From: a bacterium
Lineage (GTDB): Bacteria; Verrucomicrobiota; Kiritimatiellia; CAIKKV01; CAITUY01
Assembly (NCBI GenBank): GCA_037128595.1
Contig: JBAXWB010000009.1
Coordinates: forward strand, 62,001 to 126,000
Reading direction: 5' to 3'
Length of the DNA stretch: 64,000 nucleotides
Part shown: positions 53,435-62,744 of the stretch, in pieces
How the letters are laid out: each line of letters begins with the position of its first letter
Position numbering within the stretch: position 1 is the first letter of the stretch
Translations under genes and position numbers: made by a program
Notes under the pieces: generated by a model
Told to the model about the DNA's origin: nothing
The model's database searches: none
The model's input: the letters and a program-made list of their open reading frames with translations, nothing else

Positions 53435-54692
53435 TCCGCATTCTCCTTGAAAGCACTAACCCCAAACCAAACACCAGCAACCCCTCAATATTTGCCAGCG
53501 CAATACCCAGAGCACCCAAAGCAACCCAGCATTTCGCAAAATAAAGCACGGAAATCGCCCAAAGGATATTCATCAGGAAATTGGTCCACATTCGACCGGA
53601 AGCCTCCCATAACTTCACCGTCGGTGCTTGGAGCAACTGAATAAATGCCGACACCTGCAATACTACAAACGTCATCCATCCATGGCGAAAACCATTCCCA
53701 TAGGCCCCCATGAGCCAAGGGCTAGAGACACATAATATACCCAGCAATGCACCACCCACCCAGATGTTAAACATACCCATCCACCGGAGCGTATGCTTAA
53801 CTTCTACCGCAGACGTCCTGCCACCATGTGCCGCCATGATCGGCACTGCTATTTGCCCCACAAGCAAGGGCAAAAAGAGATAGGCGGACTTCCATTGAGT
53901 AGCGGCGTTCAGAATCGCCACTTCGGCATAACCATCTTGGCTGTGAACAATGATGAGATTACTTCCCCACTGAACCAGAACCACAAGCAGGTAACTTAAA
54001 AGAGAAGGAAAACTGTACGCCAGAAGGACTTTTCTTTCGCGAAACCAGTCAGCTAAAATCGAATGTACCCCATGCATGTGAAGCTGGCGCCTGAGCACAT
54101 ACCCGGAATATAGGACTGTAATTAATGATGATAGTGCTACCCCTAGAATTAACCCTTCAAGGTGGCCCCATATGCAGCCGGCAACTCCAAATATAAAAGA
54201 CGATATGCTTCCTAGCAAATAAACCAGTGACAACTCTCTGAACGACTCCAAACCGTTCAGGGCTCCTTGCTGCACCCCACCTATAGCGCCAAACACAATC
54301 AGTAATGCGGACAGACAAAGCACTTTGTTAAGGCCGGGCGCAGCCATGATATTGTCCGCCATCCATGAGGATGATAGCACCACTGTGAGCGCAATCCCCA
54401 CTCCCAGTGCTGTCACAACGACGTAACAAAGCATAAGAACCGACGCCGCTCGAGCCGGATCATTTCTCCGGTATTCTGCCAGATGCTTGGTAGTCGTCAT
54501 GCCAAGCCCGAATCCAGCCACAGTCTGAAACACACCTATCGTACTTTGTATTAAGCCAAAGGCACCGAACATCTCCCGTCCAAGGATTCTTGCGATGACA
54601 ACCGAAGAAATCACGCCAATAAACCTTGCTCCGCCCCCTCCAACCACCATCCACCCGGTGCCTTTCGCAAAACGCATCAACAGTTGCTTCAT
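53424..54692 (-). CDS. Wzx-type polysaccharide flippase
   Basis: 422 aa, about twelve membrane helices of the MOP/PST exporter superfamily. Typical start FAKGTGWMVVGGGGARFIGVISSVVIARILGREMFGAFGLIQ and the FQTVAGFGLGMTTTKHLAEY second block. It would move undecaprenyl-linked repeat units across the membrane before a Wzy polymerase. Position in the cluster agrees. Confidence 0.9.
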   Translation of the reverse strand: MKQLLMRFAKGTGWMVVGGGGARFIGVISSVVIARILGREMFGAFGLIQSTIGVFQTVAGFGLGMTTTKHLAEYRRNDPARAASVLMLCYVVVTALGVGIALTVVLSSSWMADNIMAAPGLNKVLCLSALLIVFGAIGGVQQGALNGLESFRELSLVYLLGSISSFIFGVAGCIWGHLEGLILGVALSSLITVLYSGYVLRRQLHMHGVHSILADWFRERKVLLAYSFPSLLSYLLVVLVQWGSNLIIVHSQDGYAEVAILNAATQWKSAYLFLPLLVGQIAVPIMAAHGGRTSAVEVKHTLRWMGMFNIWVGGALLGILCVSSPWLMGAYGNGFRHGWMTFVVLQVSAFIQLLQAPTVKLWEASGRMWTNFLMNILWAISVLYFAKCWVALGALGIALANIEGLLVFGLGLVLSRRMRNEG

Positions 54693-54726
54693 AAGCCAAC
54701 TCCTGCGACAGTGAAGCTGGCCATTT

Positions 54727-55866
54727 TCATGAGGAAACCCTCTCTAAAACAGCACAATATTGTTCCATGCCTCTCTTTTCGCTGAAATTATCCCTATTAA
54801 AACCCGGGTTCATGGGAAGAGGCGTTTTGGCCGCTTTGGCGAGTAAGACCGCCAGAGACTCCGGAGGGTGAGGGGAAAACCTATATCCTGCATCCACTAC
54901 TACCTCAGGAAGACTCGTCGTATCGGCCACAATAGCGGGACATCCACACGCCATGGCCTCCAATGGGGGAAGCCCGAATCCTTCAGCGAGGGAGGGATAG
55001 ACAAACAACTCCGCACCACAATAGAGTGACTCCATGTCAACCGAGTCAATAAATCCAGGAAGACACACCTGCCTCGCGGCCAACTTTATCTTCCCCATTG
55101 CACTGTGAATATTACAAACCGGTTTCCGCAGGTCGTCAGGAATCTTGCCCGCCAAAACCAGGGCAGGGCATTCACACATATCACTCGCACGGCCATAGGC
55201 CTCAATTAAGCATTCTACATTTTTTCGATAGTCATAGCCTCCCACGTAAAGCCAATAACGTTGCGGCAAACCATACTTCGTTCGCACAGCATCTATCGCC
55301 CCGGGGGATCGGTTGTCGCCAGATCCCGGCGAGGGCCAGATGCCTATTGTCTCCAACGGAGGGAGGGTCCCTTGATATCGAGCCAGCGCAGAAGCTGTAA
55401 AACGCGAATCCGTGATCACCATGCTTGTTTTACGCACCCGTCGTAGTCGCGCCATGAGAATAAAACGCCGGAAAAGAAACCGTCCCATATACCGCTTAAA
55501 TTGGAGCGGTATCAGATCATGCCATACCACTACCGACCGATTGGGCCAATTCCAGGAATAAAATGGTGATAAAGCCAGAAAGACGGCATCGGGATAATGA
55601 CGCCGAACGTACCCACCTAACCGGTTTTGCCAGACGAACTCGGCTAAAGCCGGGTGCATGCAGAATGGATTCTTCAGCACAAGGGAATGTAGCCCGACAG
55701 GCACACAGTGTTTCGCATTTTCGGGAACGACAACAACAATCCGGGATGCTAAACGAGATTTAGCCAAAGCTTTTGCCAATCGTATTGCATACGAAGCCAT
55801 GCCATGCCCGGCCTGCGCCAGCAACCACCCATCAATAATAATGTCTCGATTACACATCTGTCTCAT
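54727..55866 (-). CDS. GT4-family glycosyltransferase
   Basis: About 379 aa (start ATG 55866 or 55884). Acceptor side has IIIDGWLLAQAGHGMASYAIRLAKAL, and donor side WLYVGGYDYRKNVECLIEAYGRA, YCGAELFVYPSLAEGFGLPPLEAMACGCPAIVADTTSLPEV, the standard mannosyltransferase-like GT4 pattern. Specificity unknown. Confidence 0.9.
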   Translation of the reverse strand: MRQMCNRDIIIDGWLLAQAGHGMASYAIRLAKALAKSRLASRIVVVVPENAKHCVPVGLHSLVLKNPFCMHPALAEFVWQNRLGGYVRRHYPDAVFLALSPFYSWNWPNRSVVVWHDLIPLQFKRYMGRFLFRRFILMARLRRVRKTSMVITDSRFTASALARYQGTLPPLETIGIWPSPGSGDNRSPGAIDAVRTKYGLPQRYWLYVGGYDYRKNVECLIEAYGRASDMCECPALVLAGKIPDDLRKPVCNIHSAMGKIKLAARQVCLPGFIDSVDMESLYCGAELFVYPSLAEGFGLPPLEAMACGCPAIVADTTSLPEVVVDAGYRFSPHPPESLAVLLAKAAKTPLPMNPGFNRDNFSEKRGMEQYCAVLERVSS

Positions 55867-56012
55867 TCCAACATTATCGGCCACGCGCGAATAAGGGCTC
55901 TCACTTTAAATCCCGAAAGCTCTTTATTATGGAACTCAGCAAAGCGGGCACCTATTATCGGCTTCATTATCACAACACCTTTTCCTTCACTCCAACTTGC
56001 CGACCGATACAT

Positions 56013-56690
56013 TCATCCCTGTTGGCTCAGATTGCCCTTGCGGCAGAATACCAGCATGCTCTCGCTATAACACTCTTTCAGCTGTCGTAATATTTGAGTA
56101 CTGGACTCATCATAGCCATATCCATACTGGGCAAACAATTCAATCCAGTACTCGGGGGGCTGCTCATTGAAGTGCCCTTCCCCCCCTTGACCGGGCTTCG
56201 CCGCAGACATCACCACGCGATCAGAATGGTTGACGAAGGTTCGCATCAGGTTATGAACATGCGATGGATGCACGTGCTCAACGACCTCGATACACCAGAT
56301 CATATCAAACCGACGGGTTAAGTTGAGTTCACGTCTTAAATCGCACTTCTCTATGCGTTCAGGATGCTTGGCTTTCCGTATTGCTAATTCCGAGCCCTCC
56401 AGGCCAATAACATCGATTCCGCGCGTCAAAAGGTATTCAATTGACCATCCAGTACCGCACCCGACATCCAGCACCGATAGCGGGTTAAATAACTCCAGCG
56501 TCTTGCCAAGTTTCAAAGGATGCTCACTGGAAGCCATTTGAAGTTCACCCTCAAAAAGGAAAATGCCGTTTTTTGCTATCCGCCTGAAAGCGGACTTCAC
56601 GAAATGATAGATGGCCCGTAGAAAATTCCAAATGACACCATGCGGCGTGATGACTCTTTCAATCAGGTTTTTTGTTTTTCCAGTGTCCAT
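56013..56690 (-). CDS. SAM-dependent methyltransferase
   Basis: 225 aa from ATG 56690; ATG 56705 and 56738 are alternatives. Motif I LSVLDVGCGTGWSIEYLLTRG, motif II VIGLEGSELAIRKAK, acidic loop MIWCIEVVEHVHPSHVHN, and the post-motif VMSAAKPGQGGEGHFNEQP, common in FkbM/Methyltransf_23-type glycan methylases. It is the first gene of the long minus-strand polysaccharide run. Confidence 0.88.
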   Translation of the reverse strand: MDTGKTKNLIERVITPHGVIWNFLRAIYHFVKSAFRRIAKNGIFLFEGELQMASSEHPLKLGKTLELFNPLSVLDVGCGTGWSIEYLLTRGIDVIGLEGSELAIRKAKHPERIEKCDLRRELNLTRRFDMIWCIEVVEHVHPSHVHNLMRTFVNHSDRVVMSAAKPGQGGEGHFNEQPPEYWIELFAQYGYGYDESSTQILRQLKECYSESMLVFCRKGNLSQQG

Positions 56691-57032
56691 TAACCCTACT
56701 TCCATTATACCGTGCGTATTTCGAAACTTGCTAGCCACTAGCCAATGTTACAGCAACGACCAAAGCGCCACTCAGTATTTGTGTACATCTGTAAAGATTT
56801 AAAGATTGTCATGATGAGAGACGAAAAACAAGGGAAACGGACCTTTGGTCTTCATAAAAGCATCTTAACATCACCTCCCCATACCCGGTGCCCATGGAAT
56901 TTACGGATTTCTCTGATAACTGATCCGATGTTTTTTTATTTTCCTCCGAAATGGGATTGTTTATTCCCTGCGCCGTTGCTATTTTCAGGAATCTCGAAGC
57001 AGGACAGAATGAATTGATTGAAGGAGTACGGT
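56691..57032. other. Divergent intergenic region at the polysaccharide locus border
   Basis: About 340 AT-rich bases between the minus-strand glycan run and the plus-strand zinc-ribbon gene. It should hold promoters for both. For the plus strand, TTGTTT (56957-56962) and TATTTT (56980-56985), spaced 17 bases, are the best pair. No conserved RNA structure was recognised. Confidence 0.35.
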
Positions 57033-58190
57033 ATGGAATTGATCCCCATTGAGTGCGGAAACTGTAAGGCGAAGCTTAAAATCAAGGCAATGCCGGCCAG
57101 AATGCCTACCGAAGTGAAGTGTCCGAAGTGCGGCAAACCCATCCCGGTGGGGAAAGGGATTCCTGCAGCAGCGGCTCCTGCACACACACCAGCGGCGATT
57201 CCAGCCCCTACACCCAGCGTCAGCACACAAGTAGCCCCGCCCCCCCCTCAACCTGTTGCTCCTGCCCCTGCAGCCCCGATTGCATCGGCGAGCTCCACCG
57301 CCCAATTAACCCCGCCGCCCAAACCGATGCAGCCATCGGGCGCGCCTCAGCCGGTCAGCTCCGCCAAAAAAGCGGGCGCACCCATTGTGCTCGGGCAGGT
57401 TTCCGACTCCTCTAGCGGGGCCAATATCTCCGTCGTCTGCCCTTCATGCCAATGGCAAACCAAGGTGTCTCAAACGCTTATCGGAAAAAAGATCAAATGC
57501 AAGCAGTGCTCGGGCATTATCCCGGTTAACTCTCCGGAACAGCCAAAAATCGAAGAGGAAATTGTTGCACCTGAAGCAGTTACAGTTACAGAGCCTGCCA
57601 TCCCCGTTGTGCTTGAAGCCCCCGCCCCCCCCTTCCCGACCCCTGAGCCCATTGCAGAGCCCGTTATCACCCGGCTGCGGCCTGAACCGGTCGAACCCGT
57701 CATTCCCGTGGCAAAATGGACTGAACCCGAAGTCATCCTGAACGGCCCGCTGGCATCCTCCCGGGTCTCCCCGGGGACCACCGTGATCCTGGGAGAGATC
57801 TCGTCCCTGAAATCCAGACTCGAAACAGCCACCAGGGAGTCTGCACTCTCTATCAAGCGAGCAGAGGAAGCTGACACAAGGGTCCGGAATGCTGATGCAA
57901 GAGTCCGGGACGCTGACGCAAAGGTCCAATATGCTGAATTGCGCGTCAAAGAGGCTGAACGGACCCTTCATGAGCTTGCCGGGAAATCGGCGATCGACGC
58001 CATGACCGCCAATCGCAGAATCTCCGAACTGGAAGCCAAACTCGCGCCGTTGGAAGCCAAAATCGCCGCCCTGAATCAATCCCTCTCGGCCGTAACGGAT
58101 GAGTTTGCCTCTGAACTGGAGCATGCGGAGAAAACAGCGGCCCGACTCAAGGCTCTCCTCGCCTCACATCATTCGCTCAGGTCAAGTTAG
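57033..58190 (+). CDS. Double zinc-ribbon protein with heptad-repeat coiled coil
   Basis: 385 aa from ATG 57033 with AAGGAG upstream. Residues 8-33 form a first ribbon (CGNCKAK, VKCPKCGK), a Pro/Ala-rich linker follows, and a second ribbon (VVCPSCQWQTK, IKCKQCSG) is near 137-165. After another Pro/Glu-rich linker, residues about 255-380 form a coiled coil. Within it are four exact seven-residue units of the type RVRNADA, encoded by four 21-base repeats (57879-57962). No enzyme domain. It may be a scaffold; radical SAM, FHA and glycosyltransferase genes follow on the same strand. Confidence 0.75.
   Translation: MELIPIECGNCKAKLKIKAMPARMPTEVKCPKCGKPIPVGKGIPAAAAPAHTPAAIPAPTPSVSTQVAPPPPQPVAPAPAAPIASASSTAQLTPPPKPMQPSGAPQPVSSAKKAGAPIVLGQVSDSSSGANISVVCPSCQWQTKVSQTLIGKKIKCKQCSGIIPVNSPEQPKIEEEIVAPEAVTVTEPAIPVVLEAPAPPFPTPEPIAEPVITRLRPEPVEPVIPVAKWTEPEVILNGPLASSRVSPGTTVILGEISSLKSRLETATRESALSIKRAEEADTRVRNADARVRDADAKVQYAELRVKEAERTLHELAGKSAIDAMTANRRISELEAKLAPLEAKIAALNQSLSAVTDEFASELEHAEKTAARLKALLASHHSLRSS
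57879..57962 (+). repeat. Four tandem 21-base units encoding heptads
   Basis: Each unit encodes [R/K]-V-[R/Q/K]-x-A-[D/E]-x. The first two copies differ at a few positions only; the third and fourth have drifted. In-frame tandem growth of a coiled coil is the simple explanation. Confidence 0.6.
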
Positions 58191-58208
58191 CCTCCGCCTC
58201 ACCGCACC

Positions 58209-60092
58209 ATGCGCATTCTCCTGATCACGCCCCCCATGGTGCAAGTCAATGCGCCCTACCCGGCCACCGCGTATCTGGCCGGATTGCTCAAGCCAACCCC
58301 ACACACCGTAATTCAGGCAGACGCTGCGCTCATGCTGGCGCTCCGCTTGTTTTCCCGTTCCGGACTCCAGCAGGTCGCAAAGGCCATGAAGCCCCGGGCA
58401 CGTTCACGGTGTGTTCGCCACTTCCTTCTGCACGTAAAAGAATACCAAGCCACGATTGACCCCATTATCCGCTTCCTCCAAGGGAAGGACCCTACTCTGG
58501 CCTGGCGGATCGCCTCCCGCCAATTCCTCCCCGAAGGGCCCCGCTTCCAGGCCCTGGCCGAAGCCCATGCCCATCTTGCCCCAACCCTGGGACACATGGC
58601 CACGCATGATCTGGCCATCCATCTGGCCAGTCTTTACCTCGATGATGTTTCGGATGCCATCCGTGAAGGGGTCGACGCCCACTTTGAATTGGCAAAATAT
58701 GCCGAGAAACTTGCCGCCAGCGCCCCCTCCTTCGACGGCCTTGCCACCGCCTTGCGCCGGAAGCCCACTCTAGTGGACCGGATGATTGATGATATCACCG
58801 CTGAACTGATGCAGGCGCACCGCCCGGAATTGGTCGGCCTCACACTCCCGTTCCCCGGCAACGTTTATGCGGCATTCAGAATCGCACGGCATATTAAAAA
58901 ACAAAATCCGACCCTCCCTATTGTCATGGGGGGCGGCTATATCAACACCGAACTTCGCTCCCTCTCCGATCCTCGCGTTTTCGACTATACCGACTTCATC
59001 ACCCTCGATCAGGGCGAACAGCCACTTCTGGGAATTATTGAACACCTGACAAACCCGGGAAACCGCCCCCCCCTCCCACGGCTTGAACGGACCTTTCTTC
59101 GCAACAACAACCGTGTGTGCTTCCTCCCGGAGCCTCAGCCAAGCCTTCCTGCGTCCCGGTTACCCTCCGGCCCCGTCACTCCGCTGTTTTCCGGGCTTCC
59201 CCTGGACCGTTATTTCTCGCTGATCGAATTACCCAACCCGATGCACAAAATCTGGTCCTGCGGCCGCTGGAACAAACTGACTCTCGCCCATGGCTGTTAC
59301 TGGCATCGCTGTGCCTTCTGCGATACCCGTCTGGACTATATCCACCATTACCAGCCCACCCCGCCGGATGTCCTGATCTCGCAGATTGAGGAGATCATCA
59401 GGCAAACGGGCCAAACGGGCTTTCATTTTGTGGATGAAGCCATGCCGCCCGCCCTGCTCAGGAAACTTGCCCAACAGCTCCTCGATCGCAACCTGAAGAT
59501 TACCTGGTGGGGGAATATCCGTTTTGACAAAGCCTTCTCCCCAGAATTGGCCTCCTTACTGGCAAAATCAGGGTGCATCGCTGTAACGGGCGGACTGGAA
59601 TCGGCAACCGACCGGCTGCTCACCCTTCTCGATAAAGGGTTCAATCTCAACCAGGTGACCCGGGTCACCCATGCCTTGAGCGAAGCCGGCATCCTCGTCC
59701 ATGCCTATCTCATGTATGGCTGCCCGTCCCAAACCATTCAGGATACTGTGGATTCCCTCGAATATGTGAGGCAACTCTTCGAATCAGGGTGCATCCATTC
59801 GGCCTATTGGCATCGCTTTGCCTTGACGGTCCACAGCCCGATTTATAACGCCCCGAAAAAGTTCGGCATCCGCATCCCCCGGCTTCCCAAATCGAGCTTC
59901 GCCCGCAATGAAGTCCCCTTCATTGATTCCGTCAAATGCGATCACGCCGCCATGGGCCGTGGACTCCGGAAATCCCTTTACAATTACATGTATGGGGTCG
60001 GTCTTGACTCCGACCTCCAGTCCTGGTTCGACACCCCCATCCCGCCCCCTTCCGTCCATACCGATTATGTCCCGCATCAATTAGGCAGTTGA
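58209..60092 (+). CDS. Cobalamin-binding-type radical SAM protein
   Basis: 627 aa. The N-terminus MRILLITPPMVQVNAPYPATAYLAGLLK and the block IVMGGGYINTELRSL resemble the B12-binding region that precedes many radical SAM cores, though the Asp-x-His-x-x-Gly cobalamin motif is not evident. The cluster-binding segment is HGCYWHRCAFCD, Cx4Cx2C instead of Cx3Cx2C, then FHFVDEAMPP, CIAVTGGLESATDRLL and VHAYLMYGCPSQTIQDTVDSLEYV. The substrate is unknown. It lies 18 bases after the zinc-ribbon gene. Confidence 0.82.
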   Translation: MRILLITPPMVQVNAPYPATAYLAGLLKPTPHTVIQADAALMLALRLFSRSGLQQVAKAMKPRARSRCVRHFLLHVKEYQATIDPIIRFLQGKDPTLAWRIASRQFLPEGPRFQALAEAHAHLAPTLGHMATHDLAIHLASLYLDDVSDAIREGVDAHFELAKYAEKLAASAPSFDGLATALRRKPTLVDRMIDDITAELMQAHRPELVGLTLPFPGNVYAAFRIARHIKKQNPTLPIVMGGGYINTELRSLSDPRVFDYTDFITLDQGEQPLLGIIEHLTNPGNRPPLPRLERTFLRNNNRVCFLPEPQPSLPASRLPSGPVTPLFSGLPLDRYFSLIELPNPMHKIWSCGRWNKLTLAHGCYWHRCAFCDTRLDYIHHYQPTPPDVLISQIEEIIRQTGQTGFHFVDEAMPPALLRKLAQQLLDRNLKITWWGNIRFDKAFSPELASLLAKSGCIAVTGGLESATDRLLTLLDKGFNLNQVTRVTHALSEAGILVHAYLMYGCPSQTIQDTVDSLEYVRQLFESGCIHSAYWHRFALTVHSPIYNAPKKFGIRIPRLPKSSFARNEVPFIDSVKCDHAAMGRGLRKSLYNYMYGVGLDSDLQSWFDTPIPPPSVHTDYVPHQLGS

Positions 60093-60128
60093 TGCAAAAA
60101 AGACTCCAATCACGGCTAAGGGTTGTGT

Positions 60129-60998
60129 ATGATGCCGACCTTTATGTCGTATCGCATTGTCATACTGAACGGTGAAAAACGTGGAGATCGGCTGGAGATC
60201 GGCCGCGTCCCCCTCACCATTGGCAAGGGTGCCTCCTGTGATATCCAACTGCCCGATCCCCAGGCCGGAGAAATCCACGCCCGGATCACGTCACGCCCCA
60301 CCGGACTCCAGATAACGGCCGCCGGGGCCCTCCCGCCCCTACTGGTCAACAAAACCAGCGTTCACGAATCCGAATTGAAACACGGGGATGTCATCGAAAT
60401 CGGAAGCACACGGCTGTTTGTTCAATCTCAGCGCGGCGCAGAAACGTGGGACCCCTTTGCCAGACTCCGCCAATGGCGAAAATGGATAACCATCGGATTG
60501 CCGGTCCTGCTTATCACCAGCATCGCGCTGACCCTTAATCAGTGTCGCCACCAGTCCGAAGCCCTCCCCGCCCCCAACCCGGCCCCGCGCCGCACTCACA
60601 CCCCAGCGGCCACGGACACCAACAATACCGACTGGACGGTCACCAATGTGGCCAGAATCGTGATTAACCCGGCCGTTTCCCTGACCTCAACCCCACCGGA
60701 GATTGCTGAAGCCCGGGAACTATTCATCGAAACCAGGACTAATAACATTGATCAGGAAATCGAGGCCGCACGCCAGATCCTGGACTTTGCCACCGAGTAC
60801 CTCGCAGAGGCGCGAAAACTCAATGCTCAGACACAAGCCATACCTGAAACCCCATTACCGGCCATCCTTTTGGAGGAAGCGAAAGTGTCTATGGGCCTCA
60901 TCCCGCCGCCCACTGACCCGTCACTCAGTACGAATGCCCCCTCAAACACGGCCTCAAACGATGCCACCCCCATCCAGGCTGACAGTCTGAAGCACTAA
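60129..60998 (+). CDS. FHA-domain membrane protein
   Basis: About 289 aa (ATG 60129 with AAGGG upstream; 60144 possible). The N-terminal FHA-like domain has RLEIGRVPLTIGKGASCDIQL and AGEIHARI, with the usual Gly, Arg/Lys and His positions; VIEIGSTRLFVQ ends it. A membrane helix follows (WITIGLPVLLITSIALTL), then an Ala/Thr-rich and helical region without known domain. FHA domains bind phosphothreonine. The kinase partner is not in the window. Confidence 0.78.
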   Translation: MMPTFMSYRIVILNGEKRGDRLEIGRVPLTIGKGASCDIQLPDPQAGEIHARITSRPTGLQITAAGALPPLLVNKTSVHESELKHGDVIEIGSTRLFVQSQRGAETWDPFARLRQWRKWITIGLPVLLITSIALTLNQCRHQSEALPAPNPAPRRTHTPAATDTNNTDWTVTNVARIVINPAVSLTSTPPEIAEARELFIETRTNNIDQEIEAARQILDFATEYLAEARKLNAQTQAIPETPLPAILLEEAKVSMGLIPPPTDPSLSTNAPSNTASNDATPIQADSLKH

Positions 60999-61009
60999 CG
61001 GATTCACTC

Positions 61010-61819
61010 ATGCGGGAAAAAATATCAGCTTGTATTCTCACCTTCAACGAAGAGCGGAAAATCGCCCGGTGTCTGGAGAGCCTGACCTGGTGTGACGAAA
61101 TCATTGTCCTCGACAGCTTCAGCACTGACCGCACGATTGAGATCTGCCAGCAGTATACACAAAATGTGCATCAGCGGGAATGGCGGGGCTACGTCGGCCA
61201 GCGGAATACGGTCCGGGAACTTGCCCAATACCCATGGGTCCTCTTCATGGATTCCGACGAGGAAGTATCCCCTGCCCTGCGGGAAGAAATCCTCCAGGAA
61301 TTTGAAGCAGGGCCATCTCCTTTTATCGGCTATGAATTCCCCCGCCAGGTCTATTATCTGGGGCGCTGGATACGGCATGGCGAATGGTACCCGGATGTTA
61401 AACTGCGGCTTTTCAGGAAAGACTACGGCCGTACCGAGGGGGAGGAACCCCATGACAAGGTCGTTGTACGTGGCCCCGTCAAGCGGCTGAAGCACCCGAT
61501 CTGGCACTACACCTATGACGATCTGGCCGACCATATCAACACCTTGAACCGGTTTTCAACCATCACGGCCCAACACAAGTTTGCTCAAAATGAGAAGTTT
61601 TTCTGGCTCGACATGCTTACCCACCCGATTTTCAGGTTTGTAAAAGGATACCTCCTGCGTGGTGGATTTCTCGATGGACGTCACGGTCTGGCAATTGCCC
61701 TGATGGCCTCCTACGGCGCCTTCCTGAAATACGCCAAACAATGGGAGCTGGTGATCAAACACAAGGGACACTTCAATGAACTTCCGAACCGGGATCACAT
61801 GAAGGATGGATTCCAGTAA
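61010..61819 (+). CDS. GT2-family glycosyltransferase, WaaE/KdtX-like
   Basis: 269 aa. KISACILTFNEERKIARCLESL, IIVLDSFSTDRTIEICQQY, QREWRGYVGQRN, WVLFMDSDEEVSP (DxD) and LRLFRKDYGRTEGEEPHDKV match the lipopolysaccharide core beta-glycosyltransferase WaaE/LgtF group. It would add a sugar to the inner core. Followed by an intrinsic terminator. Confidence 0.9.
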   Translation: MREKISACILTFNEERKIARCLESLTWCDEIIVLDSFSTDRTIEICQQYTQNVHQREWRGYVGQRNTVRELAQYPWVLFMDSDEEVSPALREEILQEFEAGPSPFIGYEFPRQVYYLGRWIRHGEWYPDVKLRLFRKDYGRTEGEEPHDKVVVRGPVKRLKHPIWHYTYDDLADHINTLNRFSTITAQHKFAQNEKFFWLDMLTHPIFRFVKGYLLRGGFLDGRHGLAIALMASYGAFLKYAKQWELVIKHKGHFNELPNRDHMKDGFQ

Positions 61820-61849
61820 AAGTTTCTCCCCTGATTCCAATCAATGGAG

Positions 61850-61873
61850 GGTTTTGCTCCGTCAAAACCTTTT
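61850..61873. terminator. Bidirectional intrinsic terminator
   Basis: GGTTTTG (61850-61856) and CAAAACC (61863-61869) form a 7-bp stem with loop CTCCGT, followed by TTTT on the plus strand. It ends the plus-strand run from the zinc-ribbon gene to the glycosyltransferase and overlaps the stop codon of the convergent exosortase-like gene. Confidence 0.7.
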
Positions 61874-62734
61874 CCTGCCCCAGCTATTCAGCCACCATAC
61901 CGCCAACAAGGCCAGCAAGTAGATCGCCGTACCGATTCCTTCATGGATAAAGGAGTACAGAAGGTCGGTACGCAGAGCGGTTAACGCGATCGCCACAATT
62001 CTGACAATATTGAAAGCCAGCCCGACCACGATGGATACGGCGAGCAACAGCACCACGCCATAGGCGGGCAGGCGGCGCTTGAGGGTGGTAATCAGGCTTA
62101 ACACCACCGAGGACATCAGGATCCCCAGGCCATTGCATTCCGTGGCCACGTTGAACACTCCTGCGCCCTTTTCCGCGACCAGGAACACCTGGAAAGGGGC
62201 CGGCTGGACCAGCAATTCAGTCCGGATCCCCAACAGGGGAAGCACCAGGGCGGATACCCGGCCAGCCAGCAGCCTGAGCTGCTCATCCACTTGCGGTACC
62301 AATACCAGCATCAGCACAATGACGCCAAAGGCGGCCAACGCGGGATAAAAGGCCCGCACTCCCTGACGGCCAAAACAAAAAGACAGCAAGGCCCCGACGT
62401 TCAAACACAGTCCCAGAACAGCAAATGGCCACACCTGCGACCCCGAGGCAATCGCCAGGGCCAGGCAGGACAACCCGAATAAAAGCAGGCCGTGGGAATG
62501 GATGGTCGGCCGGAAGGGTGCCGTTTTCATGGCCGTTAGCAGCGCATCGCCAAAAGCGACCCCCAGCAACACAAAGGCATTCAATGCCTGGGTGGTCCGG
62601 GCACTCATTTCCCAGACGCCTCCCATTAAGGGCCCATAGGCAATAACCGCCACCGCCAGAATCACTAGCATGAAAAAAATGTTTTCACGCTGATCCTTGC
62701 CGGGTTTGTCGGGGATGGGTATCGTCTCTTTCAT
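61862..62734 (-). CDS. Second exosortase/archaeosortase-superfamily protein
   Basis: 290 aa, about eight membrane helices. The catalytic trio is recognisable: Cys in ATECNGLGILMSSVVLSL, Arg in AFNIVRIVAIALTAL, and His in FIHEGIGTAIYLLAL. It differs from the first exosortase at 41940 in flanking sequence and lacks a neighbouring EpsI. The substrate motif is unknown; it could be a type with its own sorting signal. Ten bases upstream on the same strand lies the PFL gene. Confidence 0.82.
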   Translation of the reverse strand: MKETIPIPDKPGKDQRENIFFMLVILAVAVIAYGPLMGGVWEMSARTTQALNAFVLLGVAFGDALLTAMKTAPFRPTIHSHGLLLFGLSCLALAIASGSQVWPFAVLGLCLNVGALLSFCFGRQGVRAFYPALAAFGVIVLMLVLVPQVDEQLRLLAGRVSALVLPLLGIRTELLVQPAPFQVFLVAEKGAGVFNVATECNGLGILMSSVVLSLITTLKRRLPAYGVVLLLAVSIVVGLAFNIVRIVAIALTALRTDLLYSFIHEGIGTAIYLLALLAVWWLNSWGRKRF

Positions 62735-62744
62735 TCTGGAACGA

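Noticed and set aside
57444-58124. 226-aa minus-strand frame rich in Gly, Phe and Cys
   Set aside because: Antisense to the zinc-ribbon/coiled-coil gene; repeats in it mirror the heptad repeats of the real gene.
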